Shown: piece after piece, positions 63,617-64,000 of the stretch
How the letters are laid out: each line of letters starts with the position of its first letter
How positions within the stretch are numbered: the first letter of the stretch is position 1
Origin: Bacteroidales bacterium
Lineage (GTDB): Bacteria; Bacteroidota; Bacteroidia; Bacteroidales; UBA3824
Reading direction: 5' to 3'
Assembly: GCA_017412115.1 (NCBI GenBank)
Contig: JAFPYR010000065.1
Location: forward strand, 1-64,000
Length of the DNA stretch: 64,000 nucleotides
The notes under the pieces: generated by a model
Told to the model about the DNA's origin: nothing
The model's input: the letters and a program-made list of their open reading frames with translations, nothing else
The model's database searches: none
Translations under genes and position numbers: made by a program

Positions 63617-64000
63617 TTATAATAAGAACGAACGTTTTTTTCTGACTTTAACAATATTTCCCTTTCCTATATATTCTATAGTGTCAAACAAAATTTTTGA
63701 AATGAAAATTCCGCGTCCGTGAAGTTTTTCAAGATTATCATCAACCGTAGGATTAGGCACGTTAGAATAATTGAAACCGTTGCCCTCGTCCGTTATTATC
63801 CACTGACATTCCTCCGGCGAATACGAAAATTCTATCGTAACCATTCTCGAACGGTACGTTTCGTCTTCCAACCTTTTTAAATACAATTCCACAAGACGGT
63901 CGTCTTTCATAACCTCGGATTTTTCCTTATAAGTAATTCCCAAATTGCCATGTTCTATGGCGTTAGTAATCAGCTCTGAAAGTCCGATTTCGATATTAGT
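63617..64000 (-). CDS. Anti-sigma-type serine kinase / HATPase_c domain protein, 5' part outside window
   Basis: 128 codons to the window edge. The GHKL ATPase boxes are visible: N-box GLSELITNAIEHGN (using the edge codons), G1 DEGNGFNY and G2 HGRGIFI. This is the arrangement of the RsbW/SpoIIAB-like ATPases that bind anti-anti-sigma factors or act in partner-switching. A TTG at 63943 is not the true start, because the coding frame continues upstream with N-box residues. No partner gene is visible; it may lie beyond the edge. Confidence 0.85.
   Translation of the reverse strand, partial: TNIEIGLSELITNAIEHGNLGITYKEKSEVMKDDRLVELYLKRLEDETYRSRMVTIEFSYSPEECQWIITDEGNGFNYSNVPNPTVDDNLEKLHGRGIFISKILFDTIEYIGKGNIVKVRKKRSFLL

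Overview
The window is from a low-GC member of the Bacteroidota, probably a Bacteroidales-type organism. The evidence is the repeated promoter pattern TTTG-N19/20-TAnnTTTG, Bacteroidota-style lipoproteins (a Cys shortly after an SLLxxC-like stretch), GH2/GH9/GH26 polysaccharide hydrolases, an OmpA-like outer-membrane barrel protein and a Bacteroidota-type DnaE. No rRNA, tRNA or CRISPR array was seen. There are about 48 genes, packed tightly on both strands. Most convergent pairs share a strong hairpin terminator.

Layout. 1-5.5 kb: a GH2 beta-galactosidase-type gene cut by the window edge, a damaged VWA (ViaA-like) gene, a secreted TPR-CHAT protease, and a collapsed second copy of the GH2 gene. 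5.5-9.4 kb: a serine hydrolase, a GNAT and a chemoreceptor. 9.4-15.3 kb is an accessory, defence-like island: a relic of an hsdM gene, a Bro-N/Fic fusion, and a specificity subunit plus a fused nuclease-methyltransferase (BcgI-like), preceded by a long structured leader or small RNA. 15.3-21.4 kb: lipoprotein, histidine phosphatase, SDR, TauE-type permease and an esterase-SGNH double hydrolase. 21.6-31.3 kb: GNAT, ferrochelatase, MetY, two MATE exporters, a frameshifted chemoreceptor, a Cys-rich small protein, an outer-membrane protein, and a VapD module with a 59-residue partner. 31.4-38.6 kb: a Spy-like His-rich protein, phosphoglucomutase, GH26 mannanase, a methyltransferase-like protein, a HAD phosphatase and Pgi. 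38.6-50.2 kb: a Ca-type P-ATPase, a galK / phosphomannomutase / M16 protease / collagen-like lipoprotein operon, an RNase D-like exonuclease and an oligopeptidase B interrupted by one stop codon. 50.3-64 kb: NudC, LysE permease, esterase, two paralogous lipoproteins, TatD, a TlpA-like redoxin, NAD synthetase, GH9 cellulase, DnaE and a partial anti-sigma-type ATPase.

How it works together. Housekeeping sugar-phosphate enzymes (two mutases, Pgi, GalK) sit near hydrolases for beta-galactosides, mannan and cellulose, but no SusC/SusD pair is present, so this is not a classical polysaccharide utilisation locus. The most unusual content is the 9.4-15.3 kb island with its structured RNA, the VapD pair, and several genes broken by single-base events (VWA, chemoreceptor, oligopeptidase B), which point either to ongoing decay or to sequence error.
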